Numbered from the stretch's first letter, positions 8,585-17,781 are shown. The stretch is 64,000 bases of DNA from an uncultured Naasia sp. (GCA_913778905.1 CAJYYA010000016.1:186001-250000), one strand, 5' to 3'. Notes: generated by a model not told the origin, from the letters alone. Numbers and translations: made by a program.

Positions 8585-9130
8585 GTGACTCTCACCCGCC
8601 TCCTCCCCACTCTTCGCGCCAGCATCCCCGATCCCCTCGACCTCCGCGTGTGGCCCCTCGGCACGACGGCCACGACCGTCGACGTGGCGGTGGGCGGCGT
8701 CTCCCTTCTCCACGTCGCGCAGGTCTGCGGCACTCCGACCTCGTCGAGCGGCAGGACGTCCGACTCGCTGGACTCGACGTGGTCGGTCATGGTCGTGCGG
8801 GTGGCCGCGGTGGCGGAGCATCCGGACGGCGAACCGGTCGTCCTCGTCGACGGCGATCCGGATGCCTCCGGCGCGATCTGGCGGGAGGCGCGTCTGATCG
8901 GTCGGATCTCCACCGTGCGCGATCGGGTCTCGGTCATTCGTCCCGCACCGCCCTACGGGACGTCGCGCAGCCGATCCTTCGTCGAGTTGCCGCGCGATGT
9001 GCGTGAGGGCGATCTGATCGCGGTGCCCTGCTCGGCACCGGTGCCCTCTCCCGTCGCCGCGACCGCGGCCGCGCTGATCGGCCCCGGCACGGGCGCGCTC
9101 CGCCTGGGGGTTCGAACACGAGGGGCATGA
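8585..9130 (+). CDS. Conserved-looking hypothetical protein
   Basis: 181 residues from GTG 8585 (MTLTRLLPTLRASIPDPLD). The frame is open upstream to 8387, but the extra peptide is Arg/Pro-rich and non-protein-like, so the later start is preferred. TAGACC lies 7 bases before the GTG and could be a leaderless -10 box. The sequence has no signal peptide or membrane helix. It looks like an all-beta protein with alternating Val/Asp strands (WSVMVVRVAAVAEH, EPVVLVDGDPDA). It ends 28 bases before the helicase gene on the same strand. I recognise only a loose likeness to small Microbacteriaceae proteins of unknown function. Confidence 0.65.
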   Translation: MTLTRLLPTLRASIPDPLDLRVWPLGTTATTVDVAVGGVSLLHVAQVCGTPTSSSGRTSDSLDSTWSVMVVRVAAVAEHPDGEPVVLVDGDPDASGAIWREARLIGRISTVRDRVSVIRPAPPYGTSRSRSFVELPRDVREGDLIAVPCSAPVPSPVAATAAALIGPGTGALRLGVRTRGA

Positions 9131-9146
9131 TGTCGGACCCTGCTGG

Positions 9147-9152
9147 CAGGCT
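9147..9152 (+). promoter_or_regulatory. Leaderless -10 box before the RecQ gene
   Basis: CAGGCT, one base from the TAGGCT seen before two other genes here, lies 6 bases before ATG 9159, where there is no ribosome site. Confidence 0.35.
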
Positions 9153-9158
9153 TTCCGC

Positions 9159-11270
9159 ATGGACACCCGCACCACCGCCGAGACCGCGCTCCGCGAGCTG
9201 GTCGGTCGCCCCGATGCCGTCTTCCACGATGGTCAGTTCGAGGCGATCAGCGCGCTCGTCGACGATTCGCGTCGGGCTCTGGTCGTGCAGCGCACCGGAT
9301 GGGGCAAGTCCGCGGTGTACTTCGTCTCGACCCGTCTGCTTCGCGATCGTGGGGCCGGTCCGACGCTGCTCGTCTCCCCCCTTCTCGCGCTCATGCGCGA
9401 TCAGGTCGCGGCAGCCGCCCGCGCTGGGGTGCGCGCGGTGGCGATCAACTCGACCAACGCCCACGAATGGGACGACGTGCGGGACCGGATGGGGCGCGAT
9501 GAGGTCGACGTGCTGCTGGTGTCGCCGGAGCGCCTCAACAATCCGACCTTCCGCGACGAGCAGCTGCCCGAGCTGGTGAACCGGACGGGACTGGTCGTCG
9601 TCGACGAGGCGCACTGCATCTCAGACTGGGGCCACGATTTCCGCCCCGACTACCGCCGCCTGCGCGAGCTCATCGAGCGCACTCCCGCCGGCGTTCCCGT
9701 GCTCGCGACCACGGCGACGGCCAATGCGCGCGTCGTGGCGGATGTGGCCGAGCAGCTCGGTGCAGCCGGGCCGGCCGCCGGTGACGTGCTGACCATCCGC
9801 GGGCCCCTGGCACGCAACTCACTGCGGCTCGGAGTCCTGCGTCTCCCGTCCGCCGGGGCACGGCTCGGCTGGCTGCTGGCGCACATCGACGAGCTGCCCG
9901 GCAGCGGCATCATCTACGCGCTCACCGTCTCCGCCGCAGAGGACACGGCGCGACTCCTGCGCGAGGCGGGCCACGAAGTGCTCCCCTACACCGGGCAGAC
10001 CGATCCGGAGCAGCGCGAGCAGGCCGAGAACCTCCTGAAGGAGAACAGGGTCAAAGCCCTCGTGGCCACCAGTGCGCTCGGGATGGGATTCGACAAGCCC
10101 GACCTCGGCTTCGTGCTGCACCTGGGGGCGCCGAGCTCCCCCGTCGCCTACTACCAACAGGTCGGTCGAGCCGGGCGTGCGACCGAGAACGCCGACGTCC
10201 TCCTGCTGCCGGGCCCCGAGGATCCGGAGATCTGGAAGTACTTCGCGACCGCTTCGATGCCGACGCAGGAGCGGGCCGAGGCCATCCTGCGCGAGCTGAG
10301 CACCGACCGGCCGATGTCGACACCCGCTCTGGAGGCGCTCGTCGACATCCGCCGCTCGCGCCTCGAGCTGCTGCTCAAGGTGCTCGATGTCGATGGTGCG
10401 GTGCAGAGGGTGCGGGGCGGGTGGGTCTCGACGGGTGTTCCGTGGACCTACGACCGGGAACGGTACGACCGCATCGCGGCGGCGCGCGATGCGGAGCAGC
10501 AGAACATGCTCGACTACGAGACCACGACCGGGTGCCGCATGGAGTTCCTGCAACGCACCCTCGATGATCCGACGGCCGAGCCGTGCGGACGCTGCGACCG
10601 GTGCGCGGGGGTCTGGTATCCCGTCGAGGTGCCGGAGGAGTCGAGCCGGCAGGCCGACGCATCGATCGACCGGGTCGGCGTGCCCATCGAACCCCGGGCG
10701 CAGTGGCCCACCGGCGCGAGCAGCCGCGGTGTGCAGGTGAAGGGCAATCTGCCGAAGGGTGAACGCGCCGCCGAAGGCCGAGCGCTCGCTCGCCTCACCG
10801 ACCTCGGCTGGGGCGGGCCCCTTCGTGAGCTGTTCGCCGCTGGAGCGCCGGACGCCCCCGTGACGAAGCCGATGCTCGACGCCTGCGTGCGTGTGCTGGC
10901 CGAGTGGAAGTGGGAGGAACGTCCGGTCGGTATCGTCGTCATGCCGAGCCGCAGCCGCCCGCTGCTCGTCAACTCGATCGCCGACGGCATCGGGCGCATC
11001 GGCCGGCTTCCGATCCTGGGCTCACTGGAACGCACCGGCGAGGGCGGCGCGTCGGGCGAGACGGGCAACAGCGCCTACCGCCTGGGGTCGGTGTGGCCCG
11101 CGTTCCGTGTCGGCGACGAGCTGGCCGCCGCCGTTTCGTCGGCTATCGGGCCCGTGCTGCTCATCGACGACCTCGCGGACAGCCGCTGGACCCTGACCGT
11201 GGCCGCGCGGCTCTTGCGCCAGGCCGGCGCACCTGCGGTGCTCCCGTTCGTGCTCGCGCTCCGCAGCTGA
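9159..11270 (+). CDS. RecQ-like DNA helicase fused to a phosphoribosyltransferase-like domain
   Basis: 703 residues. The helicase core has motif I QRTGWGKS (44-51, Lys50), motif II DEAH (149-152) in the RecQ-style context CISDWGHDFRPDYR, motif III ATTATAN and motif VI in YYQQVGRAGRA. A RecQ zinc site follows: Cys459, Cys476, Cys479 and Cys482. The HRDC domain of classical RecQ is absent. Instead, residues about 560-703 form a PRTase-like domain with LLIDDLADSRWTLT (Asp670, Asp671), the PRPP-binding pattern seen in ComF and orotate PRTases. It should unwind DNA 3' to 5' in repair. The role of the PRTase-like part is unknown; it may bind a nucleotide ligand. Similar fusions are common in actinobacteria. 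Confidence 0.9.
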   Translation: MDTRTTAETALRELVGRPDAVFHDGQFEAISALVDDSRRALVVQRTGWGKSAVYFVSTRLLRDRGAGPTLLVSPLLALMRDQVAAAARAGVRAVAINSTNAHEWDDVRDRMGRDEVDVLLVSPERLNNPTFRDEQLPELVNRTGLVVVDEAHCISDWGHDFRPDYRRLRELIERTPAGVPVLATTATANARVVADVAEQLGAAGPAAGDVLTIRGPLARNSLRLGVLRLPSAGARLGWLLAHIDELPGSGIIYALTVSAAEDTARLLREAGHEVLPYTGQTDPEQREQAENLLKENRVKALVATSALGMGFDKPDLGFVLHLGAPSSPVAYYQQVGRAGRATENADVLLLPGPEDPEIWKYFATASMPTQERAEAILRELSTDRPMSTPALEALVDIRRSRLELLLKVLDVDGAVQRVRGGWVSTGVPWTYDRERYDRIAAARDAEQQNMLDYETTTGCRMEFLQRTLDDPTAEPCGRCDRCAGVWYPVEVPEESSRQADASIDRVGVPIEPRAQWPTGASSRGVQVKGNLPKGERAAEGRALARLTDLGWGGPLRELFAAGAPDAPVTKPMLDACVRVLAEWKWEERPVGIVVMPSRSRPLLVNSIADGIGRIGRLPILGSLERTGEGGASGETGNSAYRLGSVWPAFRVGDELAAAVSSAIGPVLLIDDLADSRWTLTVAARLLRQAGAPAVLPFVLALRS

Positions 11271-11292
11271 GAGGACCGGCGCCGGATGCACA

Positions 11293-11327
11293 GCGGGCCG
11301 GATGCGCCCGATGCGCATCCGGCCCGC
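11293..11327. terminator. Bidirectional terminator hairpin between recQ and the GH31 operon
   Basis: A perfect 15-bp stem (11293-11307 with 11313-11327) around the loop CCGAT. It lies between two convergent genes, 23 bases after the helicase stop and 16 bases after the GH31 stop on the other strand. Confidence 0.75.
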
Positions 11328-11342
11328 TCGGCAGACATCCGG

Positions 11343-14264
11343 TCAGAAGCCCCCGCTCGTCGTGCTGGTTCCACCCGACGCGGACGTGGTGAAGCTGTTG
11401 TTCGCCCCCGGTTGCCACTGATCAGCGGTGGACGGGTAGTTGGCTTCCGCGCGTTTGATGCATTTCCATTCGAACGTCGTGCTCGGCGGGAGGTCGTCGA
11501 TGACCCGCCTCCAGGTCGGGTAGGCGGTGGCGTCGAGCTTCACAGCGCTGGCGACGTTCCACGAGCCGAGCTGCGGAATGCTTCCGACGACGTAAACCGA
11601 CTGCCCCGGGGTGGTCTGCCCGTTGGTGCACTGGAACGTGGCCTTGGCGGTCGCCTCGCCCAGTGTGAAGGCGAAGGTCTTCGCCGCGGTTACGGCGGAC
11701 GGCGCCGCTTTCGCCACGACCAGATTGCCTCCGGCGTTGTACCAGCCCGATGTGGCCGCGTCGAAAGCCGCCTTGTCTGCGTGACGGGTGAGGGCCTGCC
11801 CCCCGAGGGTGACAGCGGAGGCCTGGGAGTCGCCGACCACCAGTTCGACGACCGTGCCCCGGGTACTCGGCGCTCCTGCATAGGTGCCGGCTGCGGCCTT
11901 CACCGTCACGGTCGCCGTCGCACCGGATCGTTGCTGCGTGACCTCGGTTGTGCGCACTGCGCCACCCGCATAGGCGGTGCTCGCGCCGTCGTCATCAAAG
12001 ACGGTGAAGGAACTCGCGGTCGCGGCCGGGTAGACGCGGGTGATCAGCTCGTTGCGGGTCGTCCCGTCGCTGCGCTTACCGACGATGTTCATCGTCGCGT
12101 CGTCGACGTACGCCTTCGGGATTATCGCTCCCGCCCGGACGTAGGCGGGCAGAGTGAAGACGCCTTCCCGGTACAGGGGCACATCGTTGATCCACTGACC
12201 CGTGCTGCTGATGACGTCGTTGGAGTGATAGTCGACCCACTCCCCCGCCGGTAGATACATGTTGCGCTGGCGTTCGCCCTCTGCCGCGACGACCCCGACG
12301 ATGATGTCCTTGCCGATCATCTTCTGATGACCCATCTCGCGGACGTTCTGATCGTTCTGGTAATTGAAGACCAGCGGCGGCACGATCGGTTCTCCGTAGA
12401 GGTTTGCCCGATGCGCGAGCGAGTAGTAATAGGGAGCGAGCTCGTAGCGTTGACGGATGTTCTCGCGGTTGCTCGCGATGTCGCCGATGCTGTCGGGCGC
12501 CACCTCGAGGCAGTTGCAGAGGTTCTCGGTGTGAGGCCGCACCGGGGTGTCGAACCACGCACTGTTGGCGAACCACTGCGTGTAGAGCTCATCGACGTCC
12601 CCCGTCGCCATCTCGCGACGGAAGCCGCCGATGTCCGATCCGTAGTAGTCGATCCCCGACATCGCCATGTGCATCTGCACGTTCTGCTGTGCCGCCAGTG
12701 CGCTGTACTTCGAGCCGATGTCCGCCGACCACATGGCGGTCCCGAACCTTTGGATACCGGCGGCTCCGGCACGTGCGAGCAGGAACGGACGGTTCGTCTC
12801 GTTGCCCCGCGCGTAGCCGTCGGAGATGCTCTGCGCCCACTCGAGCCCGTAGAGGTTGTGGTAGTCCGCGTGGGCGTGCTTGCCGGGGAGGACGCCCGCC
12901 GTCCAGTCACCGGCGTCGTACATCTCGGGTTCGCCCAGGTCGAGCCAGTGGCCGGTCACGCCGTCGTCGATGAGCGGGGCGCGCTTCTGATCGTGCCAAT
13001 AAGCGGAACCGGCGTCGTTCGTCCAGTCGATCATGCCGCCCTTGCCCCACCAGGGGTTGCCCGTCAGATAGACGGGCGCGCAGGTCGCGCAGCCCGCTCG
13101 AACCAGGTACCCCCGATTCTGCAGATCCTGGTGCTCGCTCAGCGCCTTGCCGACGTAGCTCTCCTCGATCGGGATCACACCGACCCCCTGCGAGGACTGC
13201 AGGTCGGCGATCTTCGCCGCGGGATTCGGGAACTTGGCCGTGTCCCACGACAGAGTGCCCATCCGAGTCGAGTCCGAGTTCGCCTGGACCCCGCCGAACC
13301 ACTGCAGATCGAGCATGACTCCATCGACCGGCATCTTGGCGTTCCGGAGTCCGGCGACGGTCTGATCCACCTCGCTCCAGCTGTCGAACCCGAACTCGGA
13401 CGCCCACAGACCGAGTGCCTTCTTGGGCGGCACGGGCGGCCGGCCGGTCAGCTCGAGATAGTCCTTTCGGAGGTCTAGCAGGTCGGGACCGGTCATCGTG
13501 TACCAGCGGATCTGGTCTCCGAACGTGTCGACCGTCCAGGGGTCGCCCTGGAGGTTCCACTCCTGCTTGTAGACGTGATCGAGCAGCATCCCGTAGTTCG
13601 CGTTCGAAGCGCCCACTGCGAACAGCACAGGGATCTGCGTGTTCCCGACGGGCCCGTTGTCGGAGTCGTAGACCATCGCGTTGCCGTACTCGCCGCCGGG
13701 GGTGCGCGATCGCCCCACCCAGTCGCCGTCGGCGCTGCCGCCCGGGAAGAACTGCGAGCCGAGTCCGTACGCGTTCTGCATGGAGGACTTCGTGATCGAG
13801 AGCCCCTTCCACGCCTGCGTCAGGTTACGAGGACAGACGGTGTGCAGCACGAGCGCGGGATTTCTCGTCGTGTCGGTCACCGTGGCGCAGAGCGTGCTCG
13901 CGTCCACCGAGACCGACATCGCGGCCGTGGTGAGGACGTTGCCCGAACGCGAGTAGGTGCTGGGCCCCGCGTAGTCCTTCTTCAACACCTGATCAGTGCT
14001 GAAGATCTGGGTCGCGGTCCCGGGGGAGGATCCCACGGCGGACAGCTCGAAATGGGCGAGGTCGTCGTCGAGCATCTCGACGACGAGGTAGCTCGACCCC
14101 GAGATGAACTCCGCACGTTGCACCCCCACCGCTGCCATCGCGGGAGTCGGGGTCTGGGCGAGCCCGACCCCCGCCGCTGCCACGAGGATCGCGACCCCCA
14201 GGGCGACCGAGCGGCCGAGTTCGCCCGTCGTCATCGACCGGGTCCGTCCTCTCCGCCCGTTCAT
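11343..14264 (-). CDS. ctsZ: Secreted GH31 enzyme with CBM20, probable 6-alpha-glucosyltransferase
   Basis: 973 residues with a long signal peptide (hydrophobic core SVALGVAILVAAAGVGLA, cleavage near AMA-AV). The GH31 barrel has the nucleophile in GHWLDLGEPEMYD (Asp442) and the acid/base in MWSADIGSKYSAL (Asp515). Residues about 872-960 are a CBM20 starch-binding domain (YVVGSIPQLGSW, FEWKCIKR, WQPGANNSF). In Bacillus and Arthrobacter, 6-alpha-glucosyltransferase (CtsZ) puts an alpha-1,6 glucose on starch chains and 3-alpha-isomaltosyltransferase (CtsY) makes the cyclic tetrasaccharide. Starch binding plus the tandem GH31 partner favour CtsZ for this one. The ATG overlaps the partner's stop (ATGA), fixing the start. 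A plain secreted alpha-glucosidase is the alternative. Confidence 0.75.
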   Translation of the reverse strand: MNGRRGRTRSMTTGELGRSVALGVAILVAAAGVGLAQTPTPAMAAVGVQRAEFISGSSYLVVEMLDDDLAHFELSAVGSSPGTATQIFSTDQVLKKDYAGPSTYSRSGNVLTTAAMSVSVDASTLCATVTDTTRNPALVLHTVCPRNLTQAWKGLSITKSSMQNAYGLGSQFFPGGSADGDWVGRSRTPGGEYGNAMVYDSDNGPVGNTQIPVLFAVGASNANYGMLLDHVYKQEWNLQGDPWTVDTFGDQIRWYTMTGPDLLDLRKDYLELTGRPPVPPKKALGLWASEFGFDSWSEVDQTVAGLRNAKMPVDGVMLDLQWFGGVQANSDSTRMGTLSWDTAKFPNPAAKIADLQSSQGVGVIPIEESYVGKALSEHQDLQNRGYLVRAGCATCAPVYLTGNPWWGKGGMIDWTNDAGSAYWHDQKRAPLIDDGVTGHWLDLGEPEMYDAGDWTAGVLPGKHAHADYHNLYGLEWAQSISDGYARGNETNRPFLLARAGAAGIQRFGTAMWSADIGSKYSALAAQQNVQMHMAMSGIDYYGSDIGGFRREMATGDVDELYTQWFANSAWFDTPVRPHTENLCNCLEVAPDSIGDIASNRENIRQRYELAPYYYSLAHRANLYGEPIVPPLVFNYQNDQNVREMGHQKMIGKDIIVGVVAAEGERQRNMYLPAGEWVDYHSNDVISSTGQWINDVPLYREGVFTLPAYVRAGAIIPKAYVDDATMNIVGKRSDGTTRNELITRVYPAATASSFTVFDDDGASTAYAGGAVRTTEVTQQRSGATATVTVKAAAGTYAGAPSTRGTVVELVVGDSQASAVTLGGQALTRHADKAAFDAATSGWYNAGGNLVVAKAAPSAVTAAKTFAFTLGEATAKATFQCTNGQTTPGQSVYVVGSIPQLGSWNVASAVKLDATAYPTWRRVIDDLPPSTTFEWKCIKRAEANYPSTADQWQPGANNSFTTSASGGTSTTSGGF

Positions 14265-17200
14265 CGCGAGAGTCCGATGCTGTCGAGGTTGATGCCGGTC
14301 GAGTTGCCTTGTGCGTATCCCACACGCAGCTTCTGTGCCCCCGCGGTGAGGTTAACCGGCAGGCTGGCGGTACCCCATGTGGCCCATCCGCCGGTGGGTG
14401 GCAGGGTCAGGGTTCCGACAGCCGTTCCGTTTCGATAGACGGTGCGGGTCGCGTTCGTCCCCGAGCCGTTCGAGTAACGCAGCACGACATCGTGGCTCGC
14501 CGCCGACTCAGCGAAGACATCCACCTCGACCGAGTCGCCGACCGATTCGAAGCCGTCCACGAAGCCCGTTCCGGTGTAGCCCGCATGGTTGGTGTTCGTC
14601 GAGACGCCGTTTCCGGCACCGAACTCGGCCTCGTAGGCGGCCTTGTCGACCCCGTTGAGGACGACGGAGCGCGCGGTGGTCGACGCGGTCGTCTTGACGA
14701 GCGTCAATTGCTGCGCCGGATCCCAGAACCAGCCCTGCGTCGCCGACTTCAATGCCGAGAGGGAGGCCGCTTGCGACACCGTCGCCCCGCCCACGGTGAC
14801 GCTCGACGGTTTGGTACCGGACACCTGGAGCGTGCTCTTCGTGGTCAGCGCGGGGAGCCCGACGGTCACCGTGTTGGCAACCCGGTCGGCGACCTGGGTG
14901 ATCTGCTTCGTCGTATCGGTGTCGTCGTCGAAGTAGCCGTAAGAGCTCGCCGACTGAGACGGGTAGACGCGGAACGTCAGGTTCGCGTACTGCTCGACGG
15001 AGTTGCCGATCGTCCCGCCCAGCTGATAGTCGGCATTGAGGTTGAGCGGGAGAACCGCGCCCGCCTTGGCGTAGACCGGGATGGTGTCGAGACCGGCGTT
15101 GTAGGTCTTGGCGCCCCCGGTCGCCCGGCCGCCGTTCCACAGGTCGTACCACTCGCCCTGGGGAAGGTAGAGATCCTTGCTCGTCGTCCCCTGCGACGTG
15201 ATCGGGGCGACCAGGAGGTTGCGGCCGTAGAGGTACTGCTGGTCCCGGCTCGCGGCCTGGGAATCCGACGGATAGGCGTAGGCCATGGCCTGCATCATCG
15301 GCGCCCCCGTCGCCGCCGAGTTGGTCGCTTCCGTGTAGGTGTAGGGCAGCAGGTTCATCCGCACGTTCGCGAATTTCGTGAAGGTAGGTACCACCGACGT
15401 GTCGCCGGTGCGGGCCTGGACGTTCCAGGGGGTCCGTGCCTCCGAGGGCGACGGATCGGCCTTCTCGGAGTGGTACTGCATGACCGGCGAGAAGGTCGCC
15501 TGCGCCGCCGAACGAAGGTAGAGCTCGGAGCTCGGGAAGCTGCCGGTGAAGCCGGCCAGGTCCCACGACCAGAACGGCACGCCGCTCTGACCTGCGCTCT
15601 GCCCCGCCCGCACGGCCTCCTGGAAGGCACCGAACGTCGACGACTGGTCGCCCGCCCAGAAGATCGAATTGCCCTGCGCGCCCGAGGTACCGGCGCGGCT
15701 GAAGAGCGCTCCGTCCGGACCGATCTTGTCGGCCACGTAATCCGCGTAGGCCCCGGTGTACTCGTTCGGGTAGGCGTTGTGCATCTCGTCACCCTTCCGC
15801 CCGTCGGCGAACTGGACGTCGCGACCGAAGACCGCCTCGCTGCCGTCCGTCTTGAAGCCGTCGATGCCCATTTCGTCCACCAGGTAGTCGCGCTTCGACA
15901 TCCACCAGTCGGTGGCCGCTTGCGAGGTGTAGTCGGGGATGGTGCTGTCGCCGAACCACTGCCCGGACGGGATCCGATAGGGCGATCCGTCGGCGTTCTT
16001 CGCGAGATACCCCTGCGCCGCCGCGTAGGAGCGGTCGTTCACGTGCTGCTGCGGCGCGGTCGACGGATTGCTGCTGAAGTTCTCCTTGAGCACAGGGATC
16101 TGCCAGAGCAAGACCTTGACCCCCTGCGCATGCGCCTGGTCGATCATCGCCTTCGGATCGGTCCACGGTCCGTTGGACGGGAACGAGAGATCGCTCGAGG
16201 AGAACTTGGCACTCCCTGCCTTCGGCGTGTAGTTCGCGCCCTTCCAGAGGTAGAAGGTGGCCTCATCGCTCCACTGCTCGAGCACCATCGCGGTGTGGGG
16301 GATGCCGGTCTGGTTCATCTTGGCCAGCTCGCCCTCCACCTCCGCCTGCGTGTTCCATTCGTTCGCCGAGCCCCAGAGCCCGAACGCCCACTTGGGCGGG
16401 AGAGCCGGACGCACGGTCGAGGCGGTGTAGTCGTCGAGCATCTCGGCGGGGGTACCGGTGAAGAACTGATAGGTGAGCGTGGAGCCGAGTGCTCCCGAGG
16501 TGTCGACCGTGAAACCGGCCATGTCGGACCGGGCGGTCGCGAGGTTGAAGATCGCGTTGCGGGTACTGGGTACGTGGACTCCGTATCCGGCCGAGTTCGT
16601 GAAGTAGGGGATCGACAGGTAGGTGCGCTTGCTCGCACCCTGGTCCTGATACTGGTTGTAGACGTAGTTGAGGACGTCGGAGCCCCGGTGATCGAGCCGG
16701 TCGTACCTCTCGCCGAACCCTTCGAAGCGCTCTCCGCTCGGGGTCAGCAGGTGGTCTTCGATCTTCGTGACGGTCGTCTCCCCGTCGCTCGCCCAACCGA
16801 TGTTCCGGAACTGCGTCGGATCGTACTGGCGGGTGATCAGAGTGGTGCCGTCACCCTTGTAGACGGATAGGCGGTACGGGTTCTTCTGGATCTTCAGCTG
16901 GAGGGCGGAGGTCGCGATGGTGACCGTGGACGAGTCCTGAGACACCGTGTAGGGCGCCGTGCCGCTGAGGGTCAGACCCGACCCGGTCGGCGAGATCTGG
17001 GTGTCGAATCCGTCCGCACGGGGGAACGCGTAGCGGATTCGGGGAGTGAAGTCACCGGCGCTGTCTCCCGTGACCAGGTCGACCGAAGTGCCGTTGTCGA
17101 CCACGTTCGTGATGCCGGTCACCTGGCTCCACGAGGTGGTGGAGAACGAGAACGGCGACGTCCTCTTCTGGTTGCCGCCGTTGACGTCGGCGTTCACGGT

Positions 17201-17611
17201 GTAGGAGATTCGATCGCCGCGGGCGAAGCTGCCGAGGTCGACGGTCCAATAGGTGTTGTTTCCCGAGTTGTAGGCGTACTGCGCTCCGATCGGGGTCTGG
17301 TCGACTCCGTTCTTCGACCAGGTCACCCATACGGTCTGGCCCGGGGCGATGGGCCAAGTCGTGGCGTTGATACGCACGGCTTCACCGGCCATCGGGTCGC
17401 GGGGCGCCCGCTCCGTCGCCGCTTGCGCGTAGACCTCGTCGTTGCCGTACGGGGAGTGGAACACCCCGTCGAGTCCCCCGGCCGCATAGGCGGGCGGAGC
17501 CGTCAGTGCGCCGATCGCGAGGCCGATCGCGGTGACGATGGCCGCGACGGATACCCGACGCTTGCCCCGCCGCGCGGTCGCGCGTCGCCCGGACTTTGTT
17601 ATCAACACCAT
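14261..17611 (-). CDS. ctsY: Secreted GH31 enzyme with CBM35, probable 3-alpha-isomaltosyltransferase
   Basis: 1116 residues, close to the Bacillus globisporus enzyme in size. Signal peptide up to PAYA-AGG; beta-sandwich domains; GH31 barrel with nucleophile Asp589 (GFKTDGSE) and acid/base Asp655 (WAGDQSSTF). The C-terminal 130 residues (AYEAEFGAGNGVS onward, NLDSIGLS at the end) are a CBM35. The catalytic region is much closer to the cytoplasmic GH31 of this locus than to the CBM20 enzyme, as expected if both act on isomaltosyl-1,3 links. It would join two isomaltosyl-1,3 units into a ring (CNN, cycloalternan). SD AAAGGGG sits 6 bases before ATG 17611. First gene of a two-gene operon. Confidence 0.77.
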   Translation of the reverse strand: MVLITKSGRRATARRGKRRVSVAAIVTAIGLAIGALTAPPAYAAGGLDGVFHSPYGNDEVYAQAATERAPRDPMAGEAVRINATTWPIAPGQTVWVTWSKNGVDQTPIGAQYAYNSGNNTYWTVDLGSFARGDRISYTVNADVNGGNQKRTSPFSFSTTSWSQVTGITNVVDNGTSVDLVTGDSAGDFTPRIRYAFPRADGFDTQISPTGSGLTLSGTAPYTVSQDSSTVTIATSALQLKIQKNPYRLSVYKGDGTTLITRQYDPTQFRNIGWASDGETTVTKIEDHLLTPSGERFEGFGERYDRLDHRGSDVLNYVYNQYQDQGASKRTYLSIPYFTNSAGYGVHVPSTRNAIFNLATARSDMAGFTVDTSGALGSTLTYQFFTGTPAEMLDDYTASTVRPALPPKWAFGLWGSANEWNTQAEVEGELAKMNQTGIPHTAMVLEQWSDEATFYLWKGANYTPKAGSAKFSSSDLSFPSNGPWTDPKAMIDQAHAQGVKVLLWQIPVLKENFSSNPSTAPQQHVNDRSYAAAQGYLAKNADGSPYRIPSGQWFGDSTIPDYTSQAATDWWMSKRDYLVDEMGIDGFKTDGSEAVFGRDVQFADGRKGDEMHNAYPNEYTGAYADYVADKIGPDGALFSRAGTSGAQGNSIFWAGDQSSTFGAFQEAVRAGQSAGQSGVPFWSWDLAGFTGSFPSSELYLRSAAQATFSPVMQYHSEKADPSPSEARTPWNVQARTGDTSVVPTFTKFANVRMNLLPYTYTEATNSAATGAPMMQAMAYAYPSDSQAASRDQQYLYGRNLLVAPITSQGTTSKDLYLPQGEWYDLWNGGRATGGAKTYNAGLDTIPVYAKAGAVLPLNLNADYQLGGTIGNSVEQYANLTFRVYPSQSASSYGYFDDDTDTTKQITQVADRVANTVTVGLPALTTKSTLQVSGTKPSSVTVGGATVSQAASLSALKSATQGWFWDPAQQLTLVKTTASTTARSVVLNGVDKAAYEAEFGAGNGVSTNTNHAGYTGTGFVDGFESVGDSVEVDVFAESAASHDVVLRYSNGSGTNATRTVYRNGTAVGTLTLPPTGGWATWGTASLPVNLTAGAQKLRVGYAQGNSTGINLDSIGLSR

Positions 17612-17619
17612 GTGAAACC

Positions 17620-17629
17620 CCTTTGTTCA
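17620..17629 (-). promoter_or_regulatory. TGAACAAAGG box, copy 1 (candidate ROK operator, overlaps SD)
   Basis: TGAACAAAGG on the minus strand, overlapping the ribosome site of the secreted GH31 gene. The same ten bases occur in the same place relative to the divergent ROK gene (17765-17774). It could be the binding site of the ROK repressor on both transcripts; part of the match (AAAGG) may simply be the SD. Confidence 0.4.
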
Positions 17630-17645
17630 CGGCTGTACGGAGAAA

Positions 17646-17674
17646 GTCGTAGTCGACGCCTCAACCCCTGTCAA
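17646..17674 (-). promoter_or_regulatory. Promoter of the secreted GH31 operon
   Basis: On the minus strand a perfect -35 TTGACA (17674-17669) is followed after 17 bases by TACGAC (17651-17646). Transcription would start near 17640, leaving a leader of about 30 bases with the SD of the first gene. Confidence 0.55.
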
Positions 17675-17729
17675 CAGGTAGACGGCGAGTCTCGCAGTAA
17701 GAATTTGTCCACCAGATCCGCACCAGGAC

Positions 17730-17758
17730 TTGCATCGCTAACCCGACCTGTGTTTATT
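17730..17758 (+). promoter_or_regulatory. Candidate promoter of the ROK-transporter-hydrolase operon
   Basis: TTGCAT (17730-17735), a 17-base spacer and TTTATT (17753-17758) lie in the most AT-rich part of the divergent region. The predicted start site falls at the TGAACAAAGG box. Confidence 0.4.
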
Positions 17759-17764
17759 TACTCC

Positions 17765-17774
17765 TGAACAAAGG
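17765..17774 (+). promoter_or_regulatory. TGAACAAAGG box, copy 2 (candidate ROK operator, overlaps SD)
   Basis: TGAACAAAGG, whose AAAGG is the ribosome site of the ROK gene (7 bases before ATG 17782). It also forms an imperfect inverted repeat with TGTTTA just upstream (TGTTTA, 8 bases, TGAACA). Confidence 0.4.
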
Positions 17775-17781
17775 TGTTGCG

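Noticed and set aside
14309-16870. An open frame of more than 850 codons antisense to the CBM35 GH31 gene
   Set aside because: It is Arg/Gly-rich without any domain and mirrors the third-position GC bias of the real gene on the other strand. Several other long antisense frames in the window are of the same kind.
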